Assembly: GCF_000186445.1 (NCBI RefSeq)
Contig: NZ_GL636070.1
Location: 1,681,939-1,745,938, forward strand
Reading direction: 5' to 3'
From: Streptococcus agalactiae ATCC 13813
GTDB lineage: Bacteria; Bacillota; Bacilli; Lactobacillales; Streptococcaceae
DNA: 64,000 nt
Position 1 is the stretch's first letter; the number at the start of each line of letters is the position of its first letter. The notes below the pieces were generated by a model that worked only from the letters and a program-made list of their open reading frames with translations, searched no databases and was not told the origin of the DNA. Positions 18,101 through 25,808 of this stretch are shown here, piece by piece. Made by a program: the position numbers and the translations under genes.

Positions 18101-18833
18101 CTGCAATATCAGCCACCGTTTCTGTATTGTTGGCGTAGTTATGTGCAAAAACAATCTTATCGTTAACCCATTTCCCATAAGTGATATTATGTTTTGCTTT
18201 TAATTCCTCAAATTCTGCCTTAGTTTTAAAGCTGTGCTTATCATCTTTTGGGCTATCTAAACGAAAAATATCATGGTTAATATCAAAGCCAGTATCAATA
18301 ATAGCTACTACATTTCCCTTTCCTCTTTGGGTTATGGCTTGCAATTTTGTTATTTTAGATGTATCAAGAACAGCAAGTGATGACTTGCTTTCTGGCTTCA
18401 CCTCTTCATATGCTGAGGGAACTTTCTGTGCTATTGCAGTTGAAGCATTTGTTACTACATTGCTTTCTTTATTGTTGGTTGTCTCTGGTTTAGAGGGATA
18501 TTCTTCTTCAAGATCAGCCCCCAAATTAGACGTATCAAGGTTTTTAGATAACTCTTCTAATAATTCATCTTCTGTTTTGTCATTTTTTACAGATGTATCA
18601 CCCATTTCTTTCGCTGTATTACTAGCAGAAGCAGCTGTTACAGATGTTTTTTCAACAATATTAGTAGTTACCGATGGCGATGGCTGTTGAGCAACATTAG
18701 CAATTACAGGTGATTGCTCTTGGTTTTTTAATTCTTGCTCCTCTGCATTCACTTGATTGCTATGCATTAATAAAATACTAGTTGTTATAAGTGTTAACTT
18801 TAAAATAGCCTTTTTTGAGTGATGTTTATCCAC
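15132..18833 (-). CDS. C5a-peptidase-like cell-envelope subtilisin protease, wall anchored
   Basis: 1233 residues starting at a GTG behind GGAGGAAA. A signal peptide (1-30, cut near VNAEE) and an acidic propeptide lead to a subtilisin domain. The triad is complete: Asp180 (AIIDTGFD), His260 (HGTHVAG) and Ser578 (GTSMASPH), with oxyanion Asn362. A PA domain is inserted at about 415-540. Fibronectin-like domains follow, including the FSPNKDGNRDE-type segment (here ISPNKDGNRDE). The sorting signal is LPSTS, a departure from LPXTG. Family members such as ScpA/ScpB cleave chemokines or C5a. This is a paralogue of that architecture; its substrate is not evident. I leave the symbol blank. Confidence 0.9.
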   Translation of the reverse strand: MDKHHSKKAILKLTLITTSILLMHSNQVNAEEQELKNQEQSPVIANVAQQPSPSVTTNIVEKTSVTAASASNTAKEMGDTSVKNDKTEDELLEELSKNLDTSNLGADLEEEYPSKPETTNNKESNVVTNASTAIAQKVPSAYEEVKPESKSSLAVLDTSKITKLQAITQRGKGNVVAIIDTGFDINHDIFRLDSPKDDKHSFKTKAEFEELKAKHNITYGKWVNDKIVFAHNYANNTETVADIAAAMKDGYGSEAKNISHGTHVAGIFVGNSKRPAINGLLLEGAAPNAQVLLMRIPDKIDSDKFGEAYAKAITDAVNLGAKTINMSLGKTADSLIALNDKVKLALKLASEKGVAVVVAAGNEGAFGMDYSKPLSTNPDYGTVNSPAISEDTLSVASYESLKTISEVVETTIEGKLVKLPIVTSKPFDKGKAYDVVYANYGAKKDFEGKDFKGKLALIERGGGLDFMTKITHATNAGVVGIVIFNDQEKRGNFLIPYRELPVGVISKVDGERIKNTSSQLTFNQSFEVVDSQGGNRMLEQSSWGVTAEGAIKPDVTASGFEIYSSTYNNQYQTMSGTSMASPHVAGLMTMLQSHLAEKYKGMNLDSKKLLELSKNILMSSATALYSEEDKAFYSPRQQGAGVVDAEKAIQAQYYVTGNDGKAKINLKRVGDKFDITVTIHKLVEGVKELYYQANVATEQVNKGKFALKPQALLDTNWQKVILRDKETQVRFTIDASQFSQKLKEQMANGYFLEGFVRFKEAKDSNQELMSIPFVGFNGDFANLQALETPIYKTLSKGSFYYKPNDTTHKDQLEYNESAPFESNNYTALLTQSASWGYVDYVKNGGELELAPESPKRIILGTFENKVEDKTIHLLERDAANNPYFAISPNKDGNRDEITPQATFLRNVKDISAQVLDQNGNVIWQSKVLPSYRKNFHNNPKQSDGHYRMDALQWSGLDKDGKVVADGFYTYRLRYTPVAEGANSQESDFKVQVSTKSPNLPSRAQFDETNRTLSLAMPKESSYVPTYRLQLVLSHVVKDEEYGDETSYHYFHIDQEGKVTLPKTVKIGESEVAVDPKALTLVVEDKAGNFATVKLSDLLNKAVVSEKENAIVISNSFKYFDNLKKEPMFISKKEKVVNKNLEEIILVKPQTTVTTQSLSKEITKSGNEKVLTSTNNNSSRVAKIISPKHNGDSVNHTLPSTSDRATNGLFVGTLALLSSLLLYLKPKKTKNNSK

Positions 18834-18855
18834 TTTTCTATTTCCTCCAAAAATC

Positions 18856-18896
18856 AGTATGCATACTATATTACAACATAATTAATGTATTAGCAA
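18856..18896 (-). promoter_or_regulatory. Promoter of the C5a-peptidase-like gene with a start-site palindrome
   Basis: On the minus strand TTGCTA (18896-18891) and TAATAT (18873-18868) are 17 bp apart. Immediately downstream, at 18867-18856, is the perfect 12-bp palindrome AGTATGCATACT. It would lie at the transcription start and could be an operator. The binding protein is unknown. Confidence 0.5.
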
Positions 18897-18957
18897 TAGA
18901 ATAATTAGCGATAAATTTTATTTTTATTTTTTAATTTAAATTTTTTAATTTTTTGTT

Positions 18958-18998
18958 AATTAAAAGGTCTCTCAGTAATACTGAGAGACCTTTTAATT
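18958..18998. terminator. Bidirectional terminator
   Basis: An 18-bp stem containing AAAAGGTCTCTCAG and its complement closes a TAATA loop. It sits downstream of the acetyltransferase gene and in front of the protease promoter, so it isolates the two units. Confidence 0.9.
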
Positions 18999-19019
18999 GA
19001 TAGTTTAAATAGTATGTAT

Positions 19020-19448
19020 TTATGATAAAACCATATCAAGATGAGGAATATTATCTTCTAGATAGATATCTGAGATAGGTTGAAATCCGAAAGATTGATA
19101 AAAATCTTGTAAATAAGCTTGGGCCTGAGCATAAATAGGTTTATTAGGGTAATTTGCCTCGCTAAATTTAATCGCATGTTCCACTAATTGATTTCCTAAT
19201 CCCTTTTTTCTAAAGTCTGGATTAACAATCACACGTCCCAAATGCACCTTATCATCTTCTGGTATCAATCTATAATAAGCTGCCAATTGACCATCTACCC
19301 AATTCATCCCATGCAGACAAATCAAATCTTCATCATCAACCTCTTGATAAGGACAATCTTGTTCAACTACAAATACAGATACTCTTAATTTATATATTTG
19401 AAACAACTCATGTGTAGTTAAATTATCAAAAGTTTTTACATTCCACAT
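19020..19448 (-). CDS. ElaA-like GNAT acetyltransferase
   Basis: 142 residues. The ElaA-type start (LFQIYKLRVSVFVVEQDCPYQEVDDED) is followed by the acetyl-CoA loop HLGRVIVNPDFRKKGLGNQLV. It would transfer an acetyl group to an unknown amine. The start has a GAAAGGAAG site. It lies 33 bp behind the nucleoside phosphorylase and the two probably form one transcript ending at the terminator at 18998. Confidence 0.88.
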   Translation of the reverse strand: MWNVKTFDNLTTHELFQIYKLRVSVFVVEQDCPYQEVDDEDLICLHGMNWVDGQLAAYYRLIPEDDKVHLGRVIVNPDFRKKGLGNQLVEHAIKFSEANYPNKPIYAQAQAYLQDFYQSFGFQPISDIYLEDNIPHLDMVLS

Positions 19449-19481
19449 TGCTATCTTCCTTTCAACATCATACAGTAGACC

Positions 19482-20246
19482 CTAAAAAGTCTCTATAGCA
19501 AACTCCATGGCAATATAAGCAATTTTATCTTTCTTTTCTAAATCCTCACTATTTCCTAAAGATCTTGCTTCCCATACTTCTGCATCTAAATTATCCGCAG
19601 AGTAAAAAAATTGAAAATGATTAATATTTCGAAACTTAGATAAAGCTGCAATTGCTGAACATTCCATATCCACACAGATTGCTCCATTCCGTTTATGTTC
19701 CAACATTTTATCAACTGTCTCACGGTAAATACCATCCGTTGTCCAAACTTTTCCTTCAGTGTAAGAAACAGCTTGACGATCTAAAAAAGATTTAAACTCT
19801 TCATGAAATTTTGTGTTTACTGCGATTTCAGAACTTGCTTCCGAATAATGAAATGATGTCCCTTCATCCCTAATAGCACTTCTTGGAATAATAATGGATG
19901 TCTCCTCAATTGACGAATCAAGGACACCACATGTTCCAAAAACAATTAAATTTTCCATTCCAAACACTATAATATCTTCCAAGATTGCTACGCAAGCTGA
20001 AGCACCAACATAAGCATTGAAAAAGCCAATCTTTTGTCCTTTAAATTCTAATTCATAAATGGGAATTTCTAAGTTTGCTACACTGGTTCTAGCAATTTCA
20101 CGATGAGGCAATTCTTCTAAAATACGATTGAAAGTCTCCCGCGCAAAACAGGTAATAACAGTCTTTGGAAAACCTTTTATTGGTGAATTAATATCTTCAG
20201 GATTAATAATCGCTTTTCTACTATTATCGAATGAATTTATTATCAT
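19482..20246 (-). CDS. Nucleoside phosphorylase (PNP/UDP family)
   Basis: About 254 residues of the purine-nucleoside/uridine phosphorylase fold. Visible are the glycine-rich substrate segment ENLIVFGTCGVLD, the phosphate/ribose region and the C-terminal signature AICVDMECSAIAALSKF with the ribose-binding Met-Glu. It would split nucleosides with phosphate in salvage; base specificity cannot be read. I prefer the ATG at 20246 over that at 20252 because the AAAGGAA site is then spaced properly. It is the last chromosomal gene before the integrated element. Confidence 0.85.
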   Translation of the reverse strand: MIINSFDNSRKAIINPEDINSPIKGFPKTVITCFARETFNRILEELPHREIARTSVANLEIPIYELEFKGQKIGFFNAYVGASACVAILEDIIVFGMENLIVFGTCGVLDSSIEETSIIIPRSAIRDEGTSFHYSEASSEIAVNTKFHEEFKSFLDRQAVSYTEGKVWTTDGIYRETVDKMLEHKRNGAICVDMECSAIAALSKFRNINHFQFFYSADNLDAEVWEARSLGNSEDLEKKDKIAYIAMEFAIETF

Positions 20247-20464
20247 AAACATTTCCTTTAAGCCTTAATTTACGATGTTCTATCATCTTGTTAAAAATAT
20301 TTTTTCTATTTTAACCCAATGAAACTTAAAAGGCAAGGTCAAATTTGCAAAGATGAATATACTTAATGGAATTATTTACCATTTCTAAGGTAAATTTCCG
20401 TATCAAATAGCTTAAACCATGTGTTTTTATACTATGTTATATTAATATCTCACCATTACTATCT

Positions 20465-20499
20465 AAAAATAAGAATACCCAAAAATACTCTTATTTTTT
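20465..20499 (-). terminator. Terminator behind the serine recombinase gene
   Basis: A 10-bp stem (AAAAATAAGA with TCTTATTTTT) encloses a 14-nt loop, with T-rich flanks on both strands. It lies just past the recombinase stop codon. The element end should lie at or to the left of it, between about 20253 and 20520. No att core can be identified because the other end is outside the window. Confidence 0.65.
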
Positions 20500-20521
20500 G
20501 ATTAGAAAACTTTATTATACC

Positions 20522-22309
20522 TTACGTTGTAGTTTCACTACAGCCTCGGTCCTTGGTGTCCGTGGCTTGAGGATACAATTTTTCATCATTGTTTGTATCA
20601 TTACTATACAATTCTTCTGAATCTCCAGTCCTTTTCTTCGACTCATTTTTTCTCTTATCACTGAAATCTTTGCAATTCAATGACGTTTCGTCACCTGATT
20701 TATAGATAAAAGTTATCTTTGCAGGATCAACAACCCCATCATCAGATATGCCTCCAATAATCACTTTCTCAACTAAACTTTCAAAGACTGCACGATCAAA
20801 CTCGCTAATTAGTTGCTTAGATTTCAACAATTTTCTAAATGATTCTAAACGTTCTTTAACACCTGAGTCTGTACGTAGCCTAACCTCAAGATTTACTTTT
20901 GAAGCTGATAGTTTTTCTTTATCCTTTATAATAGCATGGAATTTTTCATCATACAAGTCATCACTGATCCTACCATCAAGTTTCATTTGGATGATATCTC
21001 TTTCTTGCTGCTTCAGTTTTATTAGCTGTTTCTCAATACTATGTAACTCTAATTCTATAGAGTTGTCACTAATTTCTTCTTCTACAGTTTTTAAAAATAT
21101 ATCAATAATTTTATCATTATATTGATAAAGTAATCTGAAACTTTCTAAAAATGCTTTTTCGATTGCTGACTCACTAATCCCCTTACTATGCTGACAATAA
21201 CGTTTACCTTTTTTTATCGCAACCTGACAATGCCAAATGACCTTATGGTAAATCGTTCCACTATGCCAAGATCGTCTTGATAAAACAGATTTGCAAAATC
21301 CACATTCTAACATACTACTAAAGGCATACATTCTAGAAAAACGTTGTCTATTCCCTGAAGTTGAACCGATTCTACCTCGCCTACCAGAACGTCGTAATCT
21401 AATTTCCTGTGCTTGGTTAAACTCCTCTTCTGTCACAATCGGTTCATGATTCCCCTTAATGTAATATTGATCCTCCTCACCATAGTTATCTAGACGACGT
21501 TTACTTATAGGATCTACTGTAAAGGTTTTTCCCTGTAAAACATCTCCCTTATACTTTTCATTCTTTATAATTCCCAAGACAGTTGTTTCTGTCCAAGATT
21601 TATTTCCTCGAGGAGAAGTTACTCCCTTTTCCTCTAATTCACGAGCAATAACACGCCCTCCAATACCCTCTAAGTACCTATCAAATATGTAACGAACAAT
21701 CTTTGCTTCTTCTTGATTAACTGTAATTTGACGTGTTTCCCAGTCAAAATCATATCCTAAGCAGCGAGGACCACCAACAAGTTCTCCTCGTTGCATCTTC
21801 ATTTTTAACCCTTTTTTAACATGCGCTGATATATTTTCAACTTCTTGCTGAGCTACAGAGCTAAGAATAGTCAACAATAGCTCTCCATCCATAGTTAACG
21901 TGTCAATGTTCTCTTCCTCAAAGTAAACTCCAATCTGTTTATCTTTAAGCATACGAACATATTTAAGAGTATCAAGTGTATTTCTAGCAAACCTTGCAAT
22001 AGCCTTGGTAACAATATAGTCAACTTCACCATTTAAGCAATCCGTTATCAATCTTTGAAAGTTTTGACGTTTACCAACTTGAGTACCTGTAATACCTTCA
22101 TCAGCATAAATATCAACAAGTTGCCAATCTGAACGTTGTGATATGTACTCTTTGTAATGTTTCACTTGTGACTCATAACTATTTTTCTGATCCTCACTAT
22201 CAGTACTAACCCTACAATAAGCTGCTACTTTCTTTTGAGAAATTTCTATTTTCCCATTATTACGCCGAATATTTCCCTGAGCTCTAATTACTTCTATTTG
22301 TTTTACCAT
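20522..22309 (-). CDS. Large serine recombinase (site-specific integrase)
   Basis: 595 residues. The resolvase catalytic domain starts with AAYCRVSTDSEDQ, nucleophile Ser35. It continues with DIYADEGITGT and IARFARN. A recombinase domain (about 190-300) follows. A zinc ribbon has CGFCKSVL and later C residues in IWHCQVAIKKGKRYCQH. A coiled coil spans about 410-480. It would integrate and excise the element by cutting att sites with a 2-bp overlap. Its position at the edge, with its 3' end facing the chromosome, is typical. The extreme C-terminus is Asp/Asn/Lys/Thr-rich and looks unstructured. Confidence 0.94.
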   Translation of the reverse strand: MVKQIEVIRAQGNIRRNNGKIEISQKKVAAYCRVSTDSEDQKNSYESQVKHYKEYISQRSDWQLVDIYADEGITGTQVGKRQNFQRLITDCLNGEVDYIVTKAIARFARNTLDTLKYVRMLKDKQIGVYFEEENIDTLTMDGELLLTILSSVAQQEVENISAHVKKGLKMKMQRGELVGGPRCLGYDFDWETRQITVNQEEAKIVRYIFDRYLEGIGGRVIARELEEKGVTSPRGNKSWTETTVLGIIKNEKYKGDVLQGKTFTVDPISKRRLDNYGEEDQYYIKGNHEPIVTEEEFNQAQEIRLRRSGRRGRIGSTSGNRQRFSRMYAFSSMLECGFCKSVLSRRSWHSGTIYHKVIWHCQVAIKKGKRYCQHSKGISESAIEKAFLESFRLLYQYNDKIIDIFLKTVEEEISDNSIELELHSIEKQLIKLKQQERDIIQMKLDGRISDDLYDEKFHAIIKDKEKLSASKVNLEVRLRTDSGVKERLESFRKLLKSKQLISEFDRAVFESLVEKVIIGGISDDGVVDPAKITFIYKSGDETSLNCKDFSDKRKNESKKRTGDSEELYSNDTNNDEKLYPQATDTKDRGCSETTT

Positions 22310-22395
22310 AAAGTCAAAACCTTTCTACAAAAATAGGAAACTCCTTGAAAATATTTTACCGCGCTCAACTACTTATGTCCGCTATTTTGTATTCC

Positions 22396-22530
22396 CTAAT
22401 TAAAATTTTTGTATTTCCTATCAAGTTTAGTTTTAATATTTATATACTCCACTTGAGTAAGTAAATTTTTATGAAATAGAATCTCTAATAGAGACCTCTG
22501 TATGTGATATTCTAATATCTCTTGCTTCAT
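22396..22530 (-). CDS. Small SHOCT-like protein next to the recombinase
   Basis: 44 residues from an ATG with AGAGGT at a good distance. The C-terminal LLTQVEYINIKTKLDRKY resembles the SHOCT motif often found in small proteins beside serine recombinases of such elements. It could be a directionality or accessory factor; that is a guess. The frame is open upstream to 22659, but the extra part has no ribosome site and unusual composition. The 260 bp upstream contains a perfect CTGAACGTTCAG palindrome (22620-22631) and no other gene that I can see. Confidence 0.6.
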   Translation of the reverse strand: MKQEILEYHIQRSLLEILFHKNLLTQVEYINIKTKLDRKYKNFN

Positions 22531-22793
22531 ATAACTACCTCTAAAATTACTTCCTCCGTGGGTATGATTGGTTATATCACTCATGGGCCTTTCACCCGCT
22601 GTCCTTTTACGATGGCAGCCTGAACGTTCAGAAGTATCATTGTCCTTATTTGTGGTCATGGCAGATAGAGAACCACTCTATTTTATAGCTAATAATTTTC
22701 GCTCCTATCACGGCGTATCTCACTAAATTGCTCGACAAATAAGAAAGTCCCACCTCGGTTTATTCAATTGTCAATGAACAAATCAAGGAGAGA

Positions 22794-23018
22794 CTATTTT
22801 ATTTTATGTTTTATCCTATCTGGACAATCTGTTAACCCTAATAGGTAATCTGTACTAACGTTATAGAGTTTAGAAAGCTGCACAAGAACATCTGCCGTTA
22901 AGGCAACCTCTCCTCTCTCAATTTTTGCATAATTTGTATGAGAAAAGGAAAGTAAATTTGCAACAAACTTTTGAGTGAAATCGTGATCTTCCCTCAAATC
23001 CCTTATCCGTTGGTACAT
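22794..23018 (-). CDS. XRE-family helix-turn-helix regulator
   Basis: 74 residues, essentially one lambda-repressor-like domain (FTQKFVANLLSFSHTNYAKIERGEVALTADVLVQLSKLYNVSTDYLLG). The ribosome site is TAGGAGAAAG. A perfect palindrome upstream (23072-23086) is its probable operator. It likely governs element excision or the recombinase region. It is the last backbone gene before the lantibiotic cargo. Confidence 0.87.
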   Translation of the reverse strand: MYQRIRDLREDHDFTQKFVANLLSFSHTNYAKIERGEVALTADVLVQLSKLYNVSTDYLLGLTDCPDRIKHKIK

Positions 23019-23071
23019 CTAGCTTTCTCCTAAGAAAAGTATATGTCACTTTCAGAAAAAAGCTGGGAAAT

Positions 23072-23086
23072 TGTCATAATATGACA
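23072..23086. promoter_or_regulatory. Palindrome, probable XRE operator
   Basis: A perfect dyad, TGTCATA-A-TATGACA, lies 54 bp upstream of the XRE gene. It could serve autoregulation. The remaining bases to 23297 show no gene. Confidence 0.5.
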
Positions 23087-23297
23087 GTAATTATTGCGTC
23101 ATTCCTGTAATTATGATAATAGCCCGTGCAAATTTATCATTTAATTTTGCAAGAAAGTTGTTGTTCTATTCTTTACGTAAATCAGGCTTACTATCATTTC
23201 AAGGACAAATCGAAAATCAGCATAGCGATTATTTTATGGATCTGAGTTTCATTTTATCTACTATGTTGAAGAACTACACAAAAAATTTATCATCAAG

Positions 23298-24035
23298 TTA
23301 TTCATTATTCTCCAATTTCTTAACAGTTAACCAATAAAAAATGAAACTAAACAAGGAGTTCACTGTAATAAATAACATAAACTCTAAAAATGACATATCA
23401 TTCAATGCCCTACTTCGTAAACCAATCATCGGCTGAGAATATGGAAATAATTGATTAATAAAACCACCTAGCATAATAAAAATAAAACCTGAGAAGGAAC
23501 CAATTGCTGCAACTCCAACCGATTTAGCAAAATTCTTAGTTTTTGCCATAAGATAACTGTGAATCATCAAAACAGAACTTGAACCAATAACTGATAATAT
23601 TGTAGCTCTCAAAAATAATAATATATCTTCTATCTGAAATGGAATTTGACTAAGATAAAGAGTTAATAAATAGATAGCAAACAGCACTGCTTGAACTACA
23701 GATACCAAGAACAAAGCTAATAAAAACTTACTTAGTACCATCTTCTTAACTGATGCTTGATTAGATCGTAGCATTTCAAGTGTTTTTCGTTCAAATTCAG
23801 GAAGGATAATTAGACCTGAGAATATAGCTAACATAGCTGGAAAAAGTAACTGCCCGTTATAAAAAGTCAGCTGTCCCCAAAGAACCCTACTCATCTGTTC
23901 TTCAATCAACACATCGTAGTTCAAGAAAAAATTAGCTAATCCAATAAAACTGGACAAAGCAAGAAAAATAAGACCAATAGCTAAAATAACTACTTTACGA
24001 TTCTTAATCCACTCAGCTTTAAAATAATCAATCAT
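23298..24035 (-). CDS. scnG: Lantibiotic immunity ABC transporter permease (LanG type)
   Basis: 245 residues with about six membrane helices, ABC-2 permease type. The start is the ATG at 24035 after AAGGAGGAAAAC, overlapping the end of the upstream permease by 8 bp. With the upstream permease and ATPase it forms a LanFEG immunity complex that expels the lantibiotic from the producer membrane. The symbol follows the streptococcin A-FF22 locus, to which the whole cluster corresponds. Confidence 0.85.
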   Translation of the reverse strand: MIDYFKAEWIKNRKVVILAIGLIFLALSSFIGLANFFLNYDVLIEEQMSRVLWGQLTFYNGQLLFPAMLAIFSGLIILPEFERKTLEMLRSNQASVKKMVLSKFLLALFLVSVVQAVLFAIYLLTLYLSQIPFQIEDILLFLRATILSVIGSSSVLMIHSYLMAKTKNFAKSVGVAAIGSFSGFIFIMLGGFINQLFPYSQPMIGLRSRALNDMSFLEFMLFITVNSLFSFIFYWLTVKKLENNE

Positions 24036-24792
24036 AGTTTTCCTCCTTCTTTTTAACCAACAGGTACTTAATAACAAAATAGACAAATATACAATAAAAT
24101 AGATAGATAAGATAGTTGAGTGGTACACTCTTGTCCCAAACAAATATGTAATCTAATTTATCTCCAGAATGTAAAACTTTTATGCGATAAAGTGCAAGAA
24201 AACTTGAACCCCCGAAAGGAAAGATTAGATTTAACCATTTAGATGCTTCGGATAGAACCATCCCTAAAAACCCTGATACAAATCCAATTCCTAAAACCAT
24301 ACCATGTTTTTCTAATATCATAGATAGAAATAGAAAAAAAGTAATTAAAGTAAAACTAGCCATCGTCAAACCTACAACTTGTAATAGTAAATTTGAAACA
24401 GCAACATCTATACCGTATCTAACAGCATTTAAATATACAATCAATACTTGTACTACATTCAATAATAGAAAAACAGTATTCGTAAAAATAAGCTTTCGTT
24501 TGAAAATGGTTATAAGATTTATATTATTCGCTTCTTGTAGTTTAAATGTATTTCCTTCTTTTTCGTTACTAACAATTCGGGATACAAAAAGACTAATCGC
24601 AATTGGTAAAAAAATAGGAGTAGCTTGTAAATTATTGAAAAATAATCCAATTGTCCTTAACTTTGGTACATCTATGCTTCTTGATGCTGCTAGTAATGAC
24701 CAAGTTACTGCTACAAACATCATCAAAAACGATATCATAAATGATTTTGTTCGTTTACTCTTCAATAATTCGATTTGTAATACCTTTATCAT
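24028..24792 (-). CDS. scnE: Lantibiotic immunity ABC transporter permease (LanE type)
   Basis: 254 residues with about six transmembrane helices. It has the ABC-2 start typical of this group (MIKVLQIELLKSKRTKSFMISFLMMF). It starts after GAAGGAGG, one base behind the ATPase gene. It is the second permease of the LanFEG exporter that gives self-protection. Confidence 0.86.
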   Translation of the reverse strand: MIKVLQIELLKSKRTKSFMISFLMMFVAVTWSLLAASRSIDVPKLRTIGLFFNNLQATPIFLPIAISLFVSRIVSNEKEGNTFKLQEANNINLITIFKRKLIFTNTVFLLLNVVQVLIVYLNAVRYGIDVAVSNLLLQVVGLTMASFTLITFFLFLSMILEKHGMVLGIGFVSGFLGMVLSEASKWLNLIFPFGGSSFLALYRIKVLHSGDKLDYIFVWDKSVPLNYLIYLFYCIFVYFVIKYLLVKKKEENYD

Positions 24793-24793
24793 T

Positions 24794-25708
24794 TTAAGCC
24801 TCCTTCGTTAACGAAAGGAAAATATCTTCTAGGGTCTCACTTTCTCTAACCACTCGGAAAATACGGTATCCGTTTTCTGTCAAATAGCTCACCACATTAG
24901 CTAATTGATTATTATCAATATTACTTAATTTTACATGACTTGCGGATGCACCCAAAATTTCTACAGTTCCTAGTTCAACTAAAGTGTGAACAATATTACT
25001 CTGTGAAAAATCACCACCAATCTCAATCCAGGTATTTGATTTAATAGCTTCAATTTCTCCTTCATAAACTAGACGACCATGATTGATAATACCCACTCGA
25101 TCTGCAATGTGTTCAATTTCTGGAAGAATATGACTAGAAATAAAGACTGTCAGACCTTTTTCTTTGGCTAACTCAACAATCAATTCACGAATTTCATGAA
25201 TACCTGCTGGATCAAGACCATTAGTAGGCTCATCTAATAATAAGATTTTAGGCTTTTTTACTAATGCAAACGCTAAAGAAAGACGTTGTTTCATACCTAG
25301 AGAATAGGCCTTAACTAATTTTTTTCGATTTTTTTCATCAGCTAATCCAACAAGTTCCAATGTTGGCCAGATATTATTTTTATCAAATCCCACCATTTTT
25401 TGAAACACTAATAAATTTTCGTAACCTGTTAAATTAGGATAATATGAAGGCTCTTCTATCATAGATCCAATCTGACTCAGGTAATTTTTGTCTTTCCGAA
25501 TGTCTTTTTTATTAACAAAAATCTCACCTGAAGTCGGATCTACAAGGGATAGAATCATTTTCATCGTTGTCGTTTTCCCAGCACCGTTTGGCCCTAGAAA
25601 ACCATAAATTTCTCCCTCCCGTACAGTAATTTTTTCAATATCTACAGTAGTAATATCTTTGTAAACTTTTTTTACTTTTTTCAGCTCAATAATATTATTC
25701 ATCATCAT
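24794..25708 (-). CDS. scnF: Lantibiotic immunity ABC transporter ATPase (LanF type)
   Basis: 304 residues. Walker A GPNGAGKTTTMKMI, signature YSLGMKQRLSLA, Walker B LLLDEPTNGLD and the switch His (ISSHI) are present, followed by a C-terminal extension typical of bacteriocin-immunity ATPases. It energises the ScnE/ScnG permease pair. It begins its own transcription unit with a promoter at 25759-25802 resembling those of the peptide genes. Confidence 0.92.
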   Translation of the reverse strand: MMMNNIIELKKVKKVYKDITTVDIEKITVREGEIYGFLGPNGAGKTTTMKMILSLVDPTSGEIFVNKKDIRKDKNYLSQIGSMIEEPSYYPNLTGYENLLVFQKMVGFDKNNIWPTLELVGLADEKNRKKLVKAYSLGMKQRLSLAFALVKKPKILLLDEPTNGLDPAGIHEIRELIVELAKEKGLTVFISSHILPEIEHIADRVGIINHGRLVYEGEIEAIKSNTWIEIGGDFSQSNIVHTLVELGTVEILGASASHVKLSNIDNNQLANVVSYLTENGYRIFRVVRESETLEDIFLSLTKEA

Positions 25709-25758
25709 TATCCTTTAGCAATCTATTTTATTAGACTACTCCTTTCTTTACATTAATA

Positions 25759-25802
25759 ATTGTACCTGTTCATCTTAAAGATAACATTAAGAATGTATAA
25801 CG
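25759..25802 (-). promoter_or_regulatory. Putative ScnR-controlled promoter of scnFEG
   Basis: Reading the plus strand, TTAAG (25787) and TAACG (25798) form an 11-bp-period repeat. On the minus strand the -10 TACAAT starts at 25764, exactly 23 bp from the proximal repeat. The two peptide-gene promoters use the same geometry. The repeats match less well here than at the peptide genes. Confidence 0.5.
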
Positions 25803-25808
25803 CAAGTC

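Noticed and set aside
18181..18690. Plus-strand 169-codon frame opposite the protease gene
   Set aside because: Antisense to the propeptide and subtilisin region; low-complexity Ser/Leu/Val composition and no start signal.
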